Shown: piece by piece, positions 9,525 to 18,932 of the stretch
How positions within the stretch are numbered: position 1 is the first letter of the stretch
Layout of the letters: every line of letters starts with the position of its first letter
DNA from: Aliidiomarina quisquiliarum
GTDB taxonomy: Bacteria > Pseudomonadota > Gammaproteobacteria > Enterobacterales > Alteromonadaceae
Length of the DNA: 62,601 nt
Assembly (NCBI RefSeq): GCF_023922585.1
Contig: NZ_JAMFTN010000051.1
Span: 1 to 62,601, forward strand
Reading direction: 5' to 3'
Program-made: the position numbers and the translations under genes
The notes under the pieces: generated by a model
The model's database searches: none
What the model saw: only the letters and a program-made list of their open reading frames with translations
What the model was told of the DNA's origin: nothing

Positions 9525-10703
9525 ATGCATGTAAAAGTTGTGACTCATAAAACGGGCGAACAAATACCAATCATGCTGGACGCACACGGTATGCCGATCA
9601 CTTTGCCGAATGAGTTTGTTTTATCCAGAAGAGCACTGAGTACCAATACTCTTGTTAGAAACTTGAGAGAGCTGTCAGTGTTGTATGACTGGTTAGAAGT
9701 TTCTGGTTGTGACCTGTCGACAAAGTTACTAGCTCAAAACTCATTCAATGAAGCTGAGTTAAAAGGTGGCTTAATAGAGTCTTTAAGAGTTGATAAGGTT
9801 AGCGGTCGAGTAAAAGCGATATCACCAAACACGTTTAATCAGCGATTAACAACGGTCCGCCAGTTTTTTGGTTGGTATATGGATGTGTTGACAAGTCAGT
9901 TATCAATGTCCTCTTCTGATTACGAGCGTTTAAGAGAGCGGAAAACGTTCATTCTAAAAATTCTTGATAGCAGTTTTATGTCTGCTACACCAGCTCGAAC
10001 CAGTGTTCGTAAAGGCTTGAACGATAACGAAGTAGACTTCTTGCTTGAGGTACTTGACCCAGACAATGAAAATGCATTTGGGCGCGCACCGGCAGTAAGA
10101 TTCAGAAATTATGTATCAGTTGGACTCATGTTGTTTTGTGGCTTAAGACCGGGTGAACTACTTAGTCTCAGAGTAGAAGACATTCAGGTTGGGGCGATAT
10201 CCTCCATTAAAGTTGAACGTAGGCCACCCGACTTGGCAGATACACGCCGACCTAAACCGCAAATTAAGCGAAACGGAAGGGTTATACCAGTCGATAATCG
10301 ACGGTTTGCTGTCGCATTAAATGAGTACGTCACCACTTGGCGCGAGGAGCTCGAAAGCAAAAGTGATGTGGAATCACAATATCTAATATTAAGTGATGAA
10401 GGCGCTCCTTTGTCACAATCTTCAGTTACCCAGTTTTTTCAGCTTCTTCGCGCACAATATGCAAAGCATTTACCTGAAAATTTCACCGCCAAGTCTCTTA
10501 GGCATACGTTCTCTTCTCGTATTGAAAGAGCATTACGCAGTACTGGCATGGATGAACAACGACGCAGAGAAGCTTTGGCGTTGTTGAGAGGCGATAGTAG
10601 TTTAGCGTCCCAAGATACTTACATCGCCCAAGAAATCGAGCAACAGGCTCTCAAGTCGTTAAAACATTATCAGGCTGCAGTTATTTCAGGGAGTAAACTC
10701 TAA
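9525..10703 (+). CDS. Tyrosine recombinase, first of three
   Basis: 392-residue site-specific recombinase. The catalytic domain shows the box I arginine in CGLRPGELLSLR (near residue 207), box II KSLRHTF (near 322, Lys where His is usual at the first position) and a candidate nucleophile Tyr in SQDTYIAQE (near 364). A SAM-like N-terminal core-binding region precedes it. Shine-Dalgarno AAGGGCGG is 6-13 bp upstream. The next gene overlaps its stop by one base, giving a tightly coupled operon of three recombinases plus a small protein. Size and position resemble TnpA of Tn554. Target site is not visible. Confidence 0.88.
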   Translation: MHVKVVTHKTGEQIPIMLDAHGMPITLPNEFVLSRRALSTNTLVRNLRELSVLYDWLEVSGCDLSTKLLAQNSFNEAELKGGLIESLRVDKVSGRVKAISPNTFNQRLTTVRQFFGWYMDVLTSQLSMSSSDYERLRERKTFILKILDSSFMSATPARTSVRKGLNDNEVDFLLEVLDPDNENAFGRAPAVRFRNYVSVGLMLFCGLRPGELLSLRVEDIQVGAISSIKVERRPPDLADTRRPKPQIKRNGRVIPVDNRRFAVALNEYVTTWREELESKSDVESQYLILSDEGAPLSQSSVTQFFQLLRAQYAKHLPENFTAKSLRHTFSSRIERALRSTGMDEQRRREALALLRGDSSLASQDTYIAQEIEQQALKSLKHYQAAVISGSKL

Positions 10704-12286
10704 TGGAATTAGCGTTACTGAACACAACCGACGATAGTCAGACGCAGCCTGAACAAGAGTCTTTAATCACTCGTGAAGGTAAAGAAGTCGATATTTCCGG
10801 TGATATTTGGCGGTTACCTTATTCTGCACGAGATAACGCAACGCTAAATTTTGAGAAAGTCGTCAATAATCAGGTAAAAGCAGCTCTTAAAATTCATATC
10901 GCTGATCGGGTTCGAAGAATATCAACACATGCGGGTTATGCAGCCTATCAGGATATTTGGAGGGAAGTCTTAAGGCATTGGGAATCTAATACCTCTGACT
11001 CTGATATTGATTCATATCTAATTAGTTTATTTGAAAGCGCCATCAATCGCGCACGTAAGCGTAAGCGGCTATGGGCGATGTACAGACCCATACAGTGGTA
11101 TCTTTGGTGTGCTGAAAACTTACCAGATACGGTATTCTCAGAAGTGTATGCGCAAGAGCTTGAGGCGATCGAACTGCCGGGAAATCCAAAGGGTGAAGCC
11201 GTACGAATGGAAGATCCCGAGAGTGGGCCTCTTCATAAGAGTTTGGAGCTTCCTCTTCTTATCAATACACTTAAATCAGATGAAGGGAAATCCTTTGAAT
11301 GTTTGCAACAAAAAGTTGTGGTTGCGCTTTCTATAGCCTTTGGTCGAAATCCGGCTAACTTAACTTTTTTGCGCGAGTCCGATTTGTTTCGGCTTACATC
11401 GAATCACGAAGATCCTTGCTACATCATTCGTATGCCAAGAATTAAAAAGCGATTTGTGAATCCGAGGGACGATCTTCTTGATGAGTACCTTGATCCGTAT
11501 TTTGGATCTATGGTTGAACAACTAATCGAACTTAATCAGGCACTGCCTCTAAGCGTCGGGGAAAAGGCTTTTATCAAGCCGGAAGAGCGACCACTCCTGA
11601 TTAATAAAAATGGTAATAAAGCTGCAGTTTTATCTGGCGATATTGATAACGCATTTAACTTTACAAGCAGAGATATATCGCGCTTACTCAATGCGTTTGT
11701 GCGGCGTCATAATATCATTTCACCCGTTACAGGTGCGCTTCTACGTATTACCCCTCGAAGACTGCGGTATACACTGGCCACAGGTTTGGCCGCTGAGGGA
11801 ATTAGCAAGCGTGAGCTTGCGAGGATTCTTGATCATACGGATACCCAGCATGTGCAGGTCTATTTTGAAATGGCTGGCAGAATTGTCGAGCACCTTGATA
11901 AGGCAACCACAAAAGCCTTTTCGAATTACCTAAACTTTTTCAAAGGGAAAGTCGTCGATAGCGATATGGAGGCGGTCAATGGTGATCGTGACGACAAGCA
12001 CCTAATCTTCGTTGACGAACAAAATCCGACAGTACATGCCGATATCGGCGTTTGTGGAGAGTCTAGCGTTTGCCACCTAGACCCGCCATATTCTTGCTAT
12101 TTATGCCCTAAATTTCAGCCCTATCGACATGCCGACCATGAGCAGGTGTTGGATTGCCTATTGGCGAGTCGGAAAGAGCGACTTGAAAAATACGAAAATT
12201 CTCGCCTAGGGATTCAACTCGACGAAGTGATATCGGCGGTAGCACAAGTTGTGAAAATCTGCGAAGAGGGCCAAGAGCATGTCTGA
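10703..12286 (+). CDS. Tyrosine recombinase-like protein, second of three
   Basis: 527 residues. Catalytic-core remnants: FGRNPANLTFLRESD (Arg near residue 215), RRLRYTLATGLAAEG (near 352) and an HxD/Y block LDHTDTQHVQVYFEMA with the candidate nucleophile Tyr near 388. The C-terminal 450-471 region has a Cys cluster (CGESSVC, CYLCPKF) that could bind zinc. Start overlaps the previous stop, and its own stop overlaps the next start by 8 bp. Two-recombinase elements such as Tn554 lack a clear counterpart, so this is the extra member of the module. Function in integration is inferred. Confidence 0.8.
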   Translation: MELALLNTTDDSQTQPEQESLITREGKEVDISGDIWRLPYSARDNATLNFEKVVNNQVKAALKIHIADRVRRISTHAGYAAYQDIWREVLRHWESNTSDSDIDSYLISLFESAINRARKRKRLWAMYRPIQWYLWCAENLPDTVFSEVYAQELEAIELPGNPKGEAVRMEDPESGPLHKSLELPLLINTLKSDEGKSFECLQQKVVVALSIAFGRNPANLTFLRESDLFRLTSNHEDPCYIIRMPRIKKRFVNPRDDLLDEYLDPYFGSMVEQLIELNQALPLSVGEKAFIKPEERPLLINKNGNKAAVLSGDIDNAFNFTSRDISRLLNAFVRRHNIISPVTGALLRITPRRLRYTLATGLAAEGISKRELARILDHTDTQHVQVYFEMAGRIVEHLDKATTKAFSNYLNFFKGKVVDSDMEAVNGDRDDKHLIFVDEQNPTVHADIGVCGESSVCHLDPPYSCYLCPKFQPYRHADHEQVLDCLLASRKERLEKYENSRLGIQLDEVISAVAQVVKICEEGQEHV

Positions 12287-14288
12287 CGGTCGCTCGCAAC
12301 GCAAAGCTAAAGTTATTCCCTTTATTGATCGATTAGAACGGGATCGGAATGCAAATTTACAAGCCCTAGTTAGCAAAGCCCAGCTTTTGAAGTTAGATGG
12401 TTTCGAGTCGGTTAAATGGCATGAATCGAATTGGAAGATAACATCTGGCAGACTTGTGAAGCTGACTGGAAAAAATATTAAAGCCGCGACTTTTGCCTTT
12501 ACCTTATCACCAAAATTAGGCGCCGAGCCTCTAGTGGACAGTTGGAGTGAAGTTTGTAAGGCATTATTCGTTTTAAGGTTTCATAGGAAACATCAGTCAA
12601 CGCCCAATCAGCGTAACTTCATAACAGCAGTCGGTTATGTTGCCGCGGCAGCAACCCAATTGGGCCAGAAGCTACTCAATCTGACTCCCGAAGCACTTGA
12701 TAATGCATGCGCGTTAATTTCAAAACATTATCGCGAGACGACGGCATATAACCTCCATAAACATGTTGCAGAGTTTGCAGCACATTGCGATGCCAACGGT
12801 TTGTGCCGAGTTCTGTTGCAATTTAAATACGCGCGAATGAAGCGTCCAGCGAGCACGGGCGGTTTAAGCTACAAGCGGCTTGATGATCCAGAGGTTCTTG
12901 AGACCAAATCGGACAAACTGGTTGATCCAAAAGTATTCCGTGTAATAGGAGAGCTTTATCAAAATGTACCGAAAAGTCATAAATACCGGCTGTATGTTTT
13001 GTTACTGACTTTGCTTGCTTGCACGGGGCGACGGTTTAGTGAGGTTTCACTTTTACCAAATCAAACGCTATCTGTTGATGACGAAGGGAACGGTTATATC
13101 GAGTACTTCCCGCGTAAAGCAAGTCGAGGAGAGGTATTCACTCCGAAACGCAAATTGTACCTACCGTCAGAGGTGAAACCTATCGTTGAAGAAGTGCTCA
13201 ACGAATTAGCAGATCTCACCGCTGCGGCTCGCGAGACGGCAGAAGAGATGCATAAAACACGTGGGCCGAATTTACGCTTTTTGGAGCAAATTCCGAGTGA
13301 ACAGCGGCTCTATGCTAGCGATCTAAAGGAATTGGAGATTAGTGACGCAGCATTAATTTCAACGGGTTGGCTTCGCAATCAAAACCTCGCTTGGCCAGAC
13401 ATCGATGCGTTAACCAAACAAGAAAAACGCCCACGAAATCCAATTCATTTCACAACTAAGGAAGGTTTGAAAAAATACTGCGCTCGTGACTTTTCAGACG
13501 CCTGTCTATCAGCCATTCATACCGACCAATTTGGTAAAGAATATTACCTGAAGGATTTACTATTTCTCCGTCCGCTCGGCCTTTCGAGTGGCACTTATGC
13601 TCATTGGCTTGCTACCAGTTGCAGTCAGTCAATGTTTTCGACATTCCTTCGTTATTTTCCTGACCTCGCCGCAGAATACGCATCTGCTAGCGTCGAGGTG
13701 GATTTCACCAGTCATCATTTTCGACACACTCTCAATAACTTACTTGATGAAGGAGGTCTGAGTGATCTGCTGCAGACCGAATGGTTTGGTAGAACGAATC
13801 CACGCGACACAAAAGCGTATCAGCATACGTCACGAGAAAAGAGAGCCCTTATGTTACGCCAAGACATCAAGAAAGGGCTCGTGGGCGGACAAATAGCGGA
13901 CCAGATTCAAGCAGTTCCGGTTGACGTTCAGGATGCCTTCCTCAAAGCAAGGGTGCAGGCGGTGCATGATGTCGGCACTGGTATTTGTATTCATAATTTC
14001 TCGCAAACGCCTTGTGAGCGTCATTTGCAATGTTCAGCAGACTGCAAGGATTATGTGTGGGCGAAAGGCGATGCTGGTCGATTAGAAGACTTAAAACGGC
14101 AATATGCACTCACGGCAATTGCTCGCAAGAGCGCTGAGCAGCAAATGGGTAGTCAAAAGCCAAAGAGAAGTGCCGACTGGCTTGCGCACAATGATAAAAA
14201 ACTTAAAACCCTAAAAACCCAATTAACGGACAATGGGGTTGAGCATTTTGACCCTGAGCAATATCTAATAGAGGTGCATCATGGCTAA
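12279..14288 (+). CDS. Large tyrosine recombinase-like protein, third of three
   Basis: 669 residues. Box I is CTGRRFSEVSLLP (near residue 250). Box II and III are HHFRHTLNN (near 480), followed by WFGRTNPRDTKAYQHTS with the likely nucleophile Tyr near 514. After the catalytic core a Cys-rich tail (CIHNFSQTPCERHLQCSADC, near 570-590) suggests a zinc-binding module. Its size and layout resemble TnpB of Tn554 (about 630 aa). Overlaps the preceding gene by 8 bp and the following one by 8 bp, so translation is probably coupled. Confidence 0.82.
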   Translation: MSDGRSQRKAKVIPFIDRLERDRNANLQALVSKAQLLKLDGFESVKWHESNWKITSGRLVKLTGKNIKAATFAFTLSPKLGAEPLVDSWSEVCKALFVLRFHRKHQSTPNQRNFITAVGYVAAAATQLGQKLLNLTPEALDNACALISKHYRETTAYNLHKHVAEFAAHCDANGLCRVLLQFKYARMKRPASTGGLSYKRLDDPEVLETKSDKLVDPKVFRVIGELYQNVPKSHKYRLYVLLLTLLACTGRRFSEVSLLPNQTLSVDDEGNGYIEYFPRKASRGEVFTPKRKLYLPSEVKPIVEEVLNELADLTAAARETAEEMHKTRGPNLRFLEQIPSEQRLYASDLKELEISDAALISTGWLRNQNLAWPDIDALTKQEKRPRNPIHFTTKEGLKKYCARDFSDACLSAIHTDQFGKEYYLKDLLFLRPLGLSSGTYAHWLATSCSQSMFSTFLRYFPDLAAEYASASVEVDFTSHHFRHTLNNLLDEGGLSDLLQTEWFGRTNPRDTKAYQHTSREKRALMLRQDIKKGLVGGQIADQIQAVPVDVQDAFLKARVQAVHDVGTGICIHNFSQTPCERHLQCSADCKDYVWAKGDAGRLEDLKRQYALTAIARKSAEQQMGSQKPKRSADWLAHNDKKLKTLKTQLTDNGVEHFDPEQYLIEVHHG

Positions 14289-14757
14289 GCGTTTCAGACG
14301 TATGTCGGATAGTGATATTAATACCATTGTGGCGGATTTAGATCGTTGGGCTTTGGGAGAACTTGGTTCAAAGTTAACTTGGGCAGTGCTGGAAGAGCGT
14401 TTCGGGTTTAGTCGCCAATCACTTCAAGCAAAATCAGAAATTAAAGCAGCCTATGACAACGCCAAAAGAGCATTGTCAGGTGGCTTGGTTAAAACAAAAG
14501 AACAAGCAACCAAAGAGGCCGAAGAGCTACATGTGGAGCTAGCACGCCTTAGAACAGAACTCGAAGCATATAAGCAACGTGAAGAGCTATGGCAGCGCCG
14601 GTGGCAGCAAATTGCCTTTCATGTGCGGCAGAAAGGTATACAAATGGCTAGTGTCGATAAAGCGCCACCTGACGGCGCAGATTTGCCGTCAAACACCGAG
14701 TCAGCCAAAATACTGAAAATGTTTGATAAGGAAATACCGCCTTCGGGGCGTATTTAG
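14281..14757 (+). CDS. Small coiled-coil protein of the recombinase module
   Basis: 158 residues. The N-terminal part (MAKRFRRMSDSDINTIVADL to about residue 60) looks like a small helix-turn-helix segment (TWAVLEERFGFSRQSLQAK). Residues about 78-115 form a heptad-rich, charged coiled coil (ELHVELARLRTELEAYKQRE). It overlaps the third recombinase by 8 bp. Position and size match TnpC of Tn554 (about 125 aa), an accessory factor of transposition. Equivalent small proteins accompany other multi-recombinase elements such as the Gamma-Mobile-Trio. I cannot assign a family name from sequence alone. Confidence 0.65.
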   Translation: MAKRFRRMSDSDINTIVADLDRWALGELGSKLTWAVLEERFGFSRQSLQAKSEIKAAYDNAKRALSGGLVKTKEQATKEAEELHVELARLRTELEAYKQREELWQRRWQQIAFHVRQKGIQMASVDKAPPDGADLPSNTESAKILKMFDKEIPPSGRI

Positions 14758-14793
14758 CGAAAAGCTAACTCTACTTGATGGATTGGAGACAAA

Positions 14794-16098
14794 ATGAACT
14801 TGATTGAAGAGCTGTCAGGTGATGCTGAAGTGTTATTTGGCGACGAATCTTATAACGCATCGGTTAGGGTGTCTGCGCGTATTGATCAAGTATATGATTT
14901 CCATATCTTAGTTGACGGGTTGCCTGAGTTTTTAGCGTTCAGGTTAGCAGCCGAAGACTCAAGCTTCGTTGCTAGGCTTGGTTTTGAAAGGGAAGTCGAG
15001 CTTCGAGCTTATAAGTTAAAGGGTGGTGTTCTTTGGTGTAAGCCTATAAAGGCAGAGATAGAGTTAATTACAGGGAATTCCCCCAGTATTGTCAAAGTTC
15101 ATGCAAACTTGGTGAATTTTAAGTTTCAATTAAGCCAAGGCGCTGGTGAAAATTACTCAGTTCGTGATTCTCGAAGTGTTGCTCGTTATGGGTCTACTAA
15201 ATTTTCTCTGCGCTCGGCTAGCATTGAAATCCGATGCACTGAACAGACCAAGTTAGCGCGGGAAAAGCTTAATCAAGATGGTGGGTTCGCTATTACTCAC
15301 AACATAGTGATTAATTTTAATAACGCCAAAGGGGTGCAGATTGATGAGTTAAAACGAATCCTTTTGGATATTCATCGTGTTTTGGCATTTGCAAACGGTG
15401 CGTGGGTGGGTATCCATTTAGTTCGAGGCTTCAACAACGAAATCAATTTAAGTTACCTGTCACTTACCAACTCACTATGTACTCGGCATCAAGGCCGCTT
15501 TGGTTGGTTTGATGCACATCATGGACACGTATTGGCATCAGTTGGTCCAAAGTTAGTCGGAGCGTTTGATAACTCAAATTCAGCAGACACTTTTGATCGC
15601 GCTTTATACTGGTATATCCGTGCAAATAACTCCGCTGGAGTAGGTATTGATACGGGAATTATTTTAGCTACAACAGCATTGGAACTCTTAGCTAAATTTG
15701 TGAAACAAAAGAACACGCTAAAAATTCAGAGTACGGGAGAGCATAAACATCCTAGTTTAGGGGATAAAATCCGCGCTGCGGCGTTGCATCTCAAAATCCC
15801 CACACTGATTGGAGAGAGTACCTGTCCTGAATTCTGGGCAATAAAGACCGATGGACTGTGGTCTGACATCCCAGAAGCTATAGCCAAATATCGTAACGAC
15901 TTAGTGCACCCCAAAGCGAGGATAAAATCACAGAACCAACACGCGCTTACTATTGAGATGTGGCGATTATCTGTTTGGTATCTGGAGCTCTTTATGTTGC
16001 GCTTGATTGGATATCAGAATGTCTATTCAAACAGGCTAACGGCTAAATGGCTTGGTGAGGTCGAGCATGTCCCATGGGCCGGTAGCAAATCATCCTAG
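14794..16098 (+). CDS. Candidate HEPN-domain defence protein
   Basis: 434 residues, no signal peptide, not recognised at the family level. The C-terminal third is helical and contains IAKYRNDLVHPKA: the R-x4-H motif (R367, H372) is the catalytic signature of HEPN ribonucleases. An earlier helix carries TALELLAKFVKQ, as in HEPN domains of ApeA-type abortive-infection proteins. The N-terminal 200 residues are beta-rich. GGATTGGAGAC precedes the start by 7 bp. It lies 36 bp after the recombinase module and before the restriction operon. A defence role is inferred from motif and context; a plain HEPN-like protein with another role is possible. Confidence 0.5.
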   Translation: MNLIEELSGDAEVLFGDESYNASVRVSARIDQVYDFHILVDGLPEFLAFRLAAEDSSFVARLGFEREVELRAYKLKGGVLWCKPIKAEIELITGNSPSIVKVHANLVNFKFQLSQGAGENYSVRDSRSVARYGSTKFSLRSASIEIRCTEQTKLAREKLNQDGGFAITHNIVINFNNAKGVQIDELKRILLDIHRVLAFANGAWVGIHLVRGFNNEINLSYLSLTNSLCTRHQGRFGWFDAHHGHVLASVGPKLVGAFDNSNSADTFDRALYWYIRANNSAGVGIDTGIILATTALELLAKFVKQKNTLKIQSTGEHKHPSLGDKIRAAALHLKIPTLIGESTCPEFWAIKTDGLWSDIPEAIAKYRNDLVHPKARIKSQNQHALTIEMWRLSVWYLELFMLRLIGYQNVYSNRLTAKWLGEVEHVPWAGSKSS

Positions 16099-16131
16099 CA
16101 ACTAATTTGCATTCTATTGCTATCGCAAGGA

Positions 16132-16154
16132 AATTTAGCTAGTTTAGCTAAATT
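16132..16154. promoter_or_regulatory. Perfect 10-bp inverted repeat, candidate operator
   Basis: AATTTAGCTA, a 3-bp spacer (GTT), then TAGCTAAATT: a perfect dyad with 10-bp arms, 14-30 bp upstream of the small HTH-like gene and 320 bp upstream of hsdM. It is AT-rich, lacks a T-tract and is therefore unlikely to be a terminator. An operator for the adjacent small protein is the natural hypothesis. Confidence 0.55.
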
Positions 16155-16167
16155 ATAAAAATCAGCC

Positions 16168-16422
16168 GTGGCAAGTATCCAAATGAACGAGCAAGAAATC
16201 TACACACAAATCAAAAAAGCCCTGCAAGAGGCACCTCGCAAGCAATACACCGCTGAGCTGCATTTGCAAATGATCAAATACGCTGATGAGCTGAAGAACA
16301 TCACAGCCAAAGAGTTTTGTGAAGGGGTAAGCCTGCGAAGCAGCTTTGGCACCGAATTTAGCAAAATGCGCAATCTGACTCAGCGCTTGAAAGCGGCCGG
16401 GCTCGATACAAACAAGCTATAA
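16168..16422 (+). CDS. Small HTH-like protein upstream of hsdM
   Basis: 84 residues from a GTG at 16168, or 79 from the ATG at 16183; neither has a convincing Shine-Dalgarno. The sequence (MNEQEIYTQIKKALQEAPRK...) is helical and basic, ending in QRLKAAGLDTNKL. Small HTH-like proteins of this size are known in front of type I restriction genes. It sits between a perfect palindrome (16132-16154) and hsdM (53 bp downstream), consistent with a regulator of the restriction operon. DNA binding is inferred, not demonstrated by a clear motif. Confidence 0.6.
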   Translation: MASIQMNEQEIYTQIKKALQEAPRKQYTAELHLQMIKYADELKNITAKEFCEGVSLRSSFGTEFSKMRNLTQRLKAAGLDTNKL

Positions 16423-16475
16423 CTACTCAAATTTAAACGTGCCGGGCTAATACTCGGTACTGAAAGGAAACAACC

Positions 16476-18932
16476 ATGGCCATTAAGAAAACCGAACTCT
16501 ACTCCTCCCTTTGGGCCAGCTGCGATGAGCTGCGTGGCGGTATGGATGCCAGCCAGTACAAAGACTATGTGCTGACCATGCTGTTTATTAAATACGTATC
16601 CGATAAGTATAAAAATGATCCCTACGGCATGATTGTAGTGCCGCAAGGTGCCAGTTTTGACGATATGGTTGCGCTGAAAGGCGACAAAGAAATTGGTGAC
16701 AAAATCAACAAAGTCATCAGTGCGCTGGCCGAAGAAAACGACCTCAAAGGTGTCATCGACGTTGCCGATTTTAACGATGAAGACAAGCTTGGCAAAGGTA
16801 AAGAGATGGTTGACCGGCTAGGTAAGCTAATCGGCATTTTTGAAGGGCTAAACCTTGGCGATAACCGCGCCGATGGCGATGACCTACTGGGTGATGCCTA
16901 CGAATACCTAATGCGCCACTTTGCTACTGAATCGGGCAAGTCCAAAGGACAGTTTTATACCCCATCGGAAGTGTCACGCATCCTTTCTAAAGTGATTGGT
17001 ATTGATAGTAATACTCCGCAAGATGCCACCGTCTACGACCCCACCTGTGGTTCTGGCTCGCTGTTGCTAAAAGCCAGTGATGAAGCGCCGCGTGGTTTGA
17101 GTATTTTTGGCCAAGAGATGGATAACGCCACCAGCGCATTGGCGCGCATGAACATGATCCTGCACAACAACGCCACCGCCAAAATCTGGAAAGGCAACAC
17201 CATTGCTGACCCGCAATGGAAAGAGGCAAACGGCCAACTTAAGACTTTTGATTTCGCCGTGGCCAACCCACCGTTTTCCAACAAAAACTGGACCAGCGGC
17301 ATTAACCCGAACGACGACGAGTTTGGCCGTTTCAGTTGGGGCATTCCGCCGGAGAAAAACGGTGACTACGCCTTTTTACTGCACATCATTAAAAGCCTAA
17401 AAAGCACCGGTAAAGGCGCGGTTATTCTGCCTCACGGCGTATTGTTCCGTGGCAATGCCGAAGCCCGTATTCGTGAAAACCTCATCAAGCAAGGTTACAT
17501 CAAAGGCATAATCGGTTTACCGGCCAACCTGTTTTACGGCACCGGCATTCCTGCCTGTATTATCGTGATTGATAAAGAGCACGCGCAGCAAAGAGCCCTC
17601 AGCGCCACTGGCGAAGCCAGTGATACAGAGAGTGGCATTTTTATGGTCGATGCCAGCAAAGGCTTTGCCAAAGACGGCAATAAAAACCGCCTGCGTGCGC
17701 AGGATATTCATAAAATCGTCGATGTTTTTACCAAGCAGCTAGAACTGCCGCGCTACTCGCGTATGGTGCCGCTCAGTGAAATCGCCGGTAACGACTACAA
17801 CCTCAATATTCCGCGTTATATCGACTCCAGCGAACCGGAAGACCTGCACGATTTAAGCGCCCATCTGCAAGGCGGTATTCCAAACCGCGATATTGATGCG
17901 TTAGAACGTTACTGGCAAGTATTCCCCAGTATTCGAGCGACTTTGTTTGAACCTGCCCGTGAGGGTTATAGCAAAGCCTTGGTCAAAGCCTCCGAGGTGA
18001 AAAGCACCATCCTGAACCATAACGAGTTCAAAACCTTCGCCGCACAAAGCCTAGTGCCCTTTACAGAATGGGCGCAGCGTTCAAACCTCCACGCCATAGC
18101 GCAAGATGAACCGCCAAAACAGATTATTCATCGTATCAGCGAAGACCTGTTGCAAAGCTATGCCCAAACGCCACTGCTGAGTAAATACGATATTTACCAG
18201 ATCCTGATGGACTACTGGGAAGAGGTGATGCAAGACGATGTGTATGTAGTGGTGCAAGACGGCTGGCAAGCAGGCAAAGTGCTGCGTGAGTTAGTCGTCA
18301 AAAAAGGTGAGAAGCTCAAAGAATCGCCCGATTTAGTGATTGGCAAAGCCAAATACAAAGCCGAACTGATACCACCGGCGTTGATCGTCGCGCGCTTTTT
18401 TGCCGCTGAACAAGCCAAAGTGGATAACCTGCAAAGCGCGCTGGATAGCGCCAGCCAAGAGCTTGAAACCTACCTTGAAGAAAACTCGGGCGACGAAGGC
18501 TTACTCAACGATGCGCTGAACGACAAAGACAAAGTCACCAAAGCCACAGTCACGGCACGTTTGAAACTCGCCACCGATCCCGATGAAAAAGCCGCGCTAA
18601 AACAAGCCAAAAAGCTGTTTGATCTTGAGGCCGATGCTAAAAAAGCCCTAAAAGAAGCGCAAGAAGCCCTCGATTTAGCGGTATTTAAGCAATACCCCAA
18701 ACTTAGCATCGATGAGATCAAATCTCTGATTGTTGACGACAAATGGCTGGCAACACTGCAAAGCAATATCGTCGCTGAAATCGAGCGCGTCACCCAGCAA
18801 CTGGCGAATCGTGTCAAAGAACTGGAAGAGCGCTACAGCGAGCCACTGCCTGCCCTTACCCAATCAGTAGAAAACTTGAGCGATAAAGTCGCAGGTCACT
18901 TAAAAGCCATGGGCTTGGAGTGGACAGTATGA
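16476..18932 (+). CDS. hsdM: Type I restriction-modification system, methyltransferase subunit
   Basis: Adenine-N6 methyltransferase subunit of a type I RM complex (with HsdS and HsdR), 818 residues. HsdM_N at the N-terminus (YSSLWASCDELRGGMDASQY). AdoMet-binding motif DPTCGSGSLLLKA near residue 188, catalytic NPPF near 264. The C-terminal 250 residues are a long charged helical extension, longer than EcoKI HsdM (529 aa) but usual for this subclass. Shine-Dalgarno GAAAGGA lies before the start. Stop overlaps the hsdS ATG (ATGA at 18929). Confidence 0.96.
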   Translation: MAIKKTELYSSLWASCDELRGGMDASQYKDYVLTMLFIKYVSDKYKNDPYGMIVVPQGASFDDMVALKGDKEIGDKINKVISALAEENDLKGVIDVADFNDEDKLGKGKEMVDRLGKLIGIFEGLNLGDNRADGDDLLGDAYEYLMRHFATESGKSKGQFYTPSEVSRILSKVIGIDSNTPQDATVYDPTCGSGSLLLKASDEAPRGLSIFGQEMDNATSALARMNMILHNNATAKIWKGNTIADPQWKEANGQLKTFDFAVANPPFSNKNWTSGINPNDDEFGRFSWGIPPEKNGDYAFLLHIIKSLKSTGKGAVILPHGVLFRGNAEARIRENLIKQGYIKGIIGLPANLFYGTGIPACIIVIDKEHAQQRALSATGEASDTESGIFMVDASKGFAKDGNKNRLRAQDIHKIVDVFTKQLELPRYSRMVPLSEIAGNDYNLNIPRYIDSSEPEDLHDLSAHLQGGIPNRDIDALERYWQVFPSIRATLFEPAREGYSKALVKASEVKSTILNHNEFKTFAAQSLVPFTEWAQRSNLHAIAQDEPPKQIIHRISEDLLQSYAQTPLLSKYDIYQILMDYWEEVMQDDVYVVVQDGWQAGKVLRELVVKKGEKLKESPDLVIGKAKYKAELIPPALIVARFFAAEQAKVDNLQSALDSASQELETYLEENSGDEGLLNDALNDKDKVTKATVTARLKLATDPDEKAALKQAKKLFDLEADAKKALKEAQEALDLAVFKQYPKLSIDEIKSLIVDDKWLATLQSNIVAEIERVTQQLANRVKELEERYSEPLPALTQSVENLSDKVAGHLKAMGLEWTV

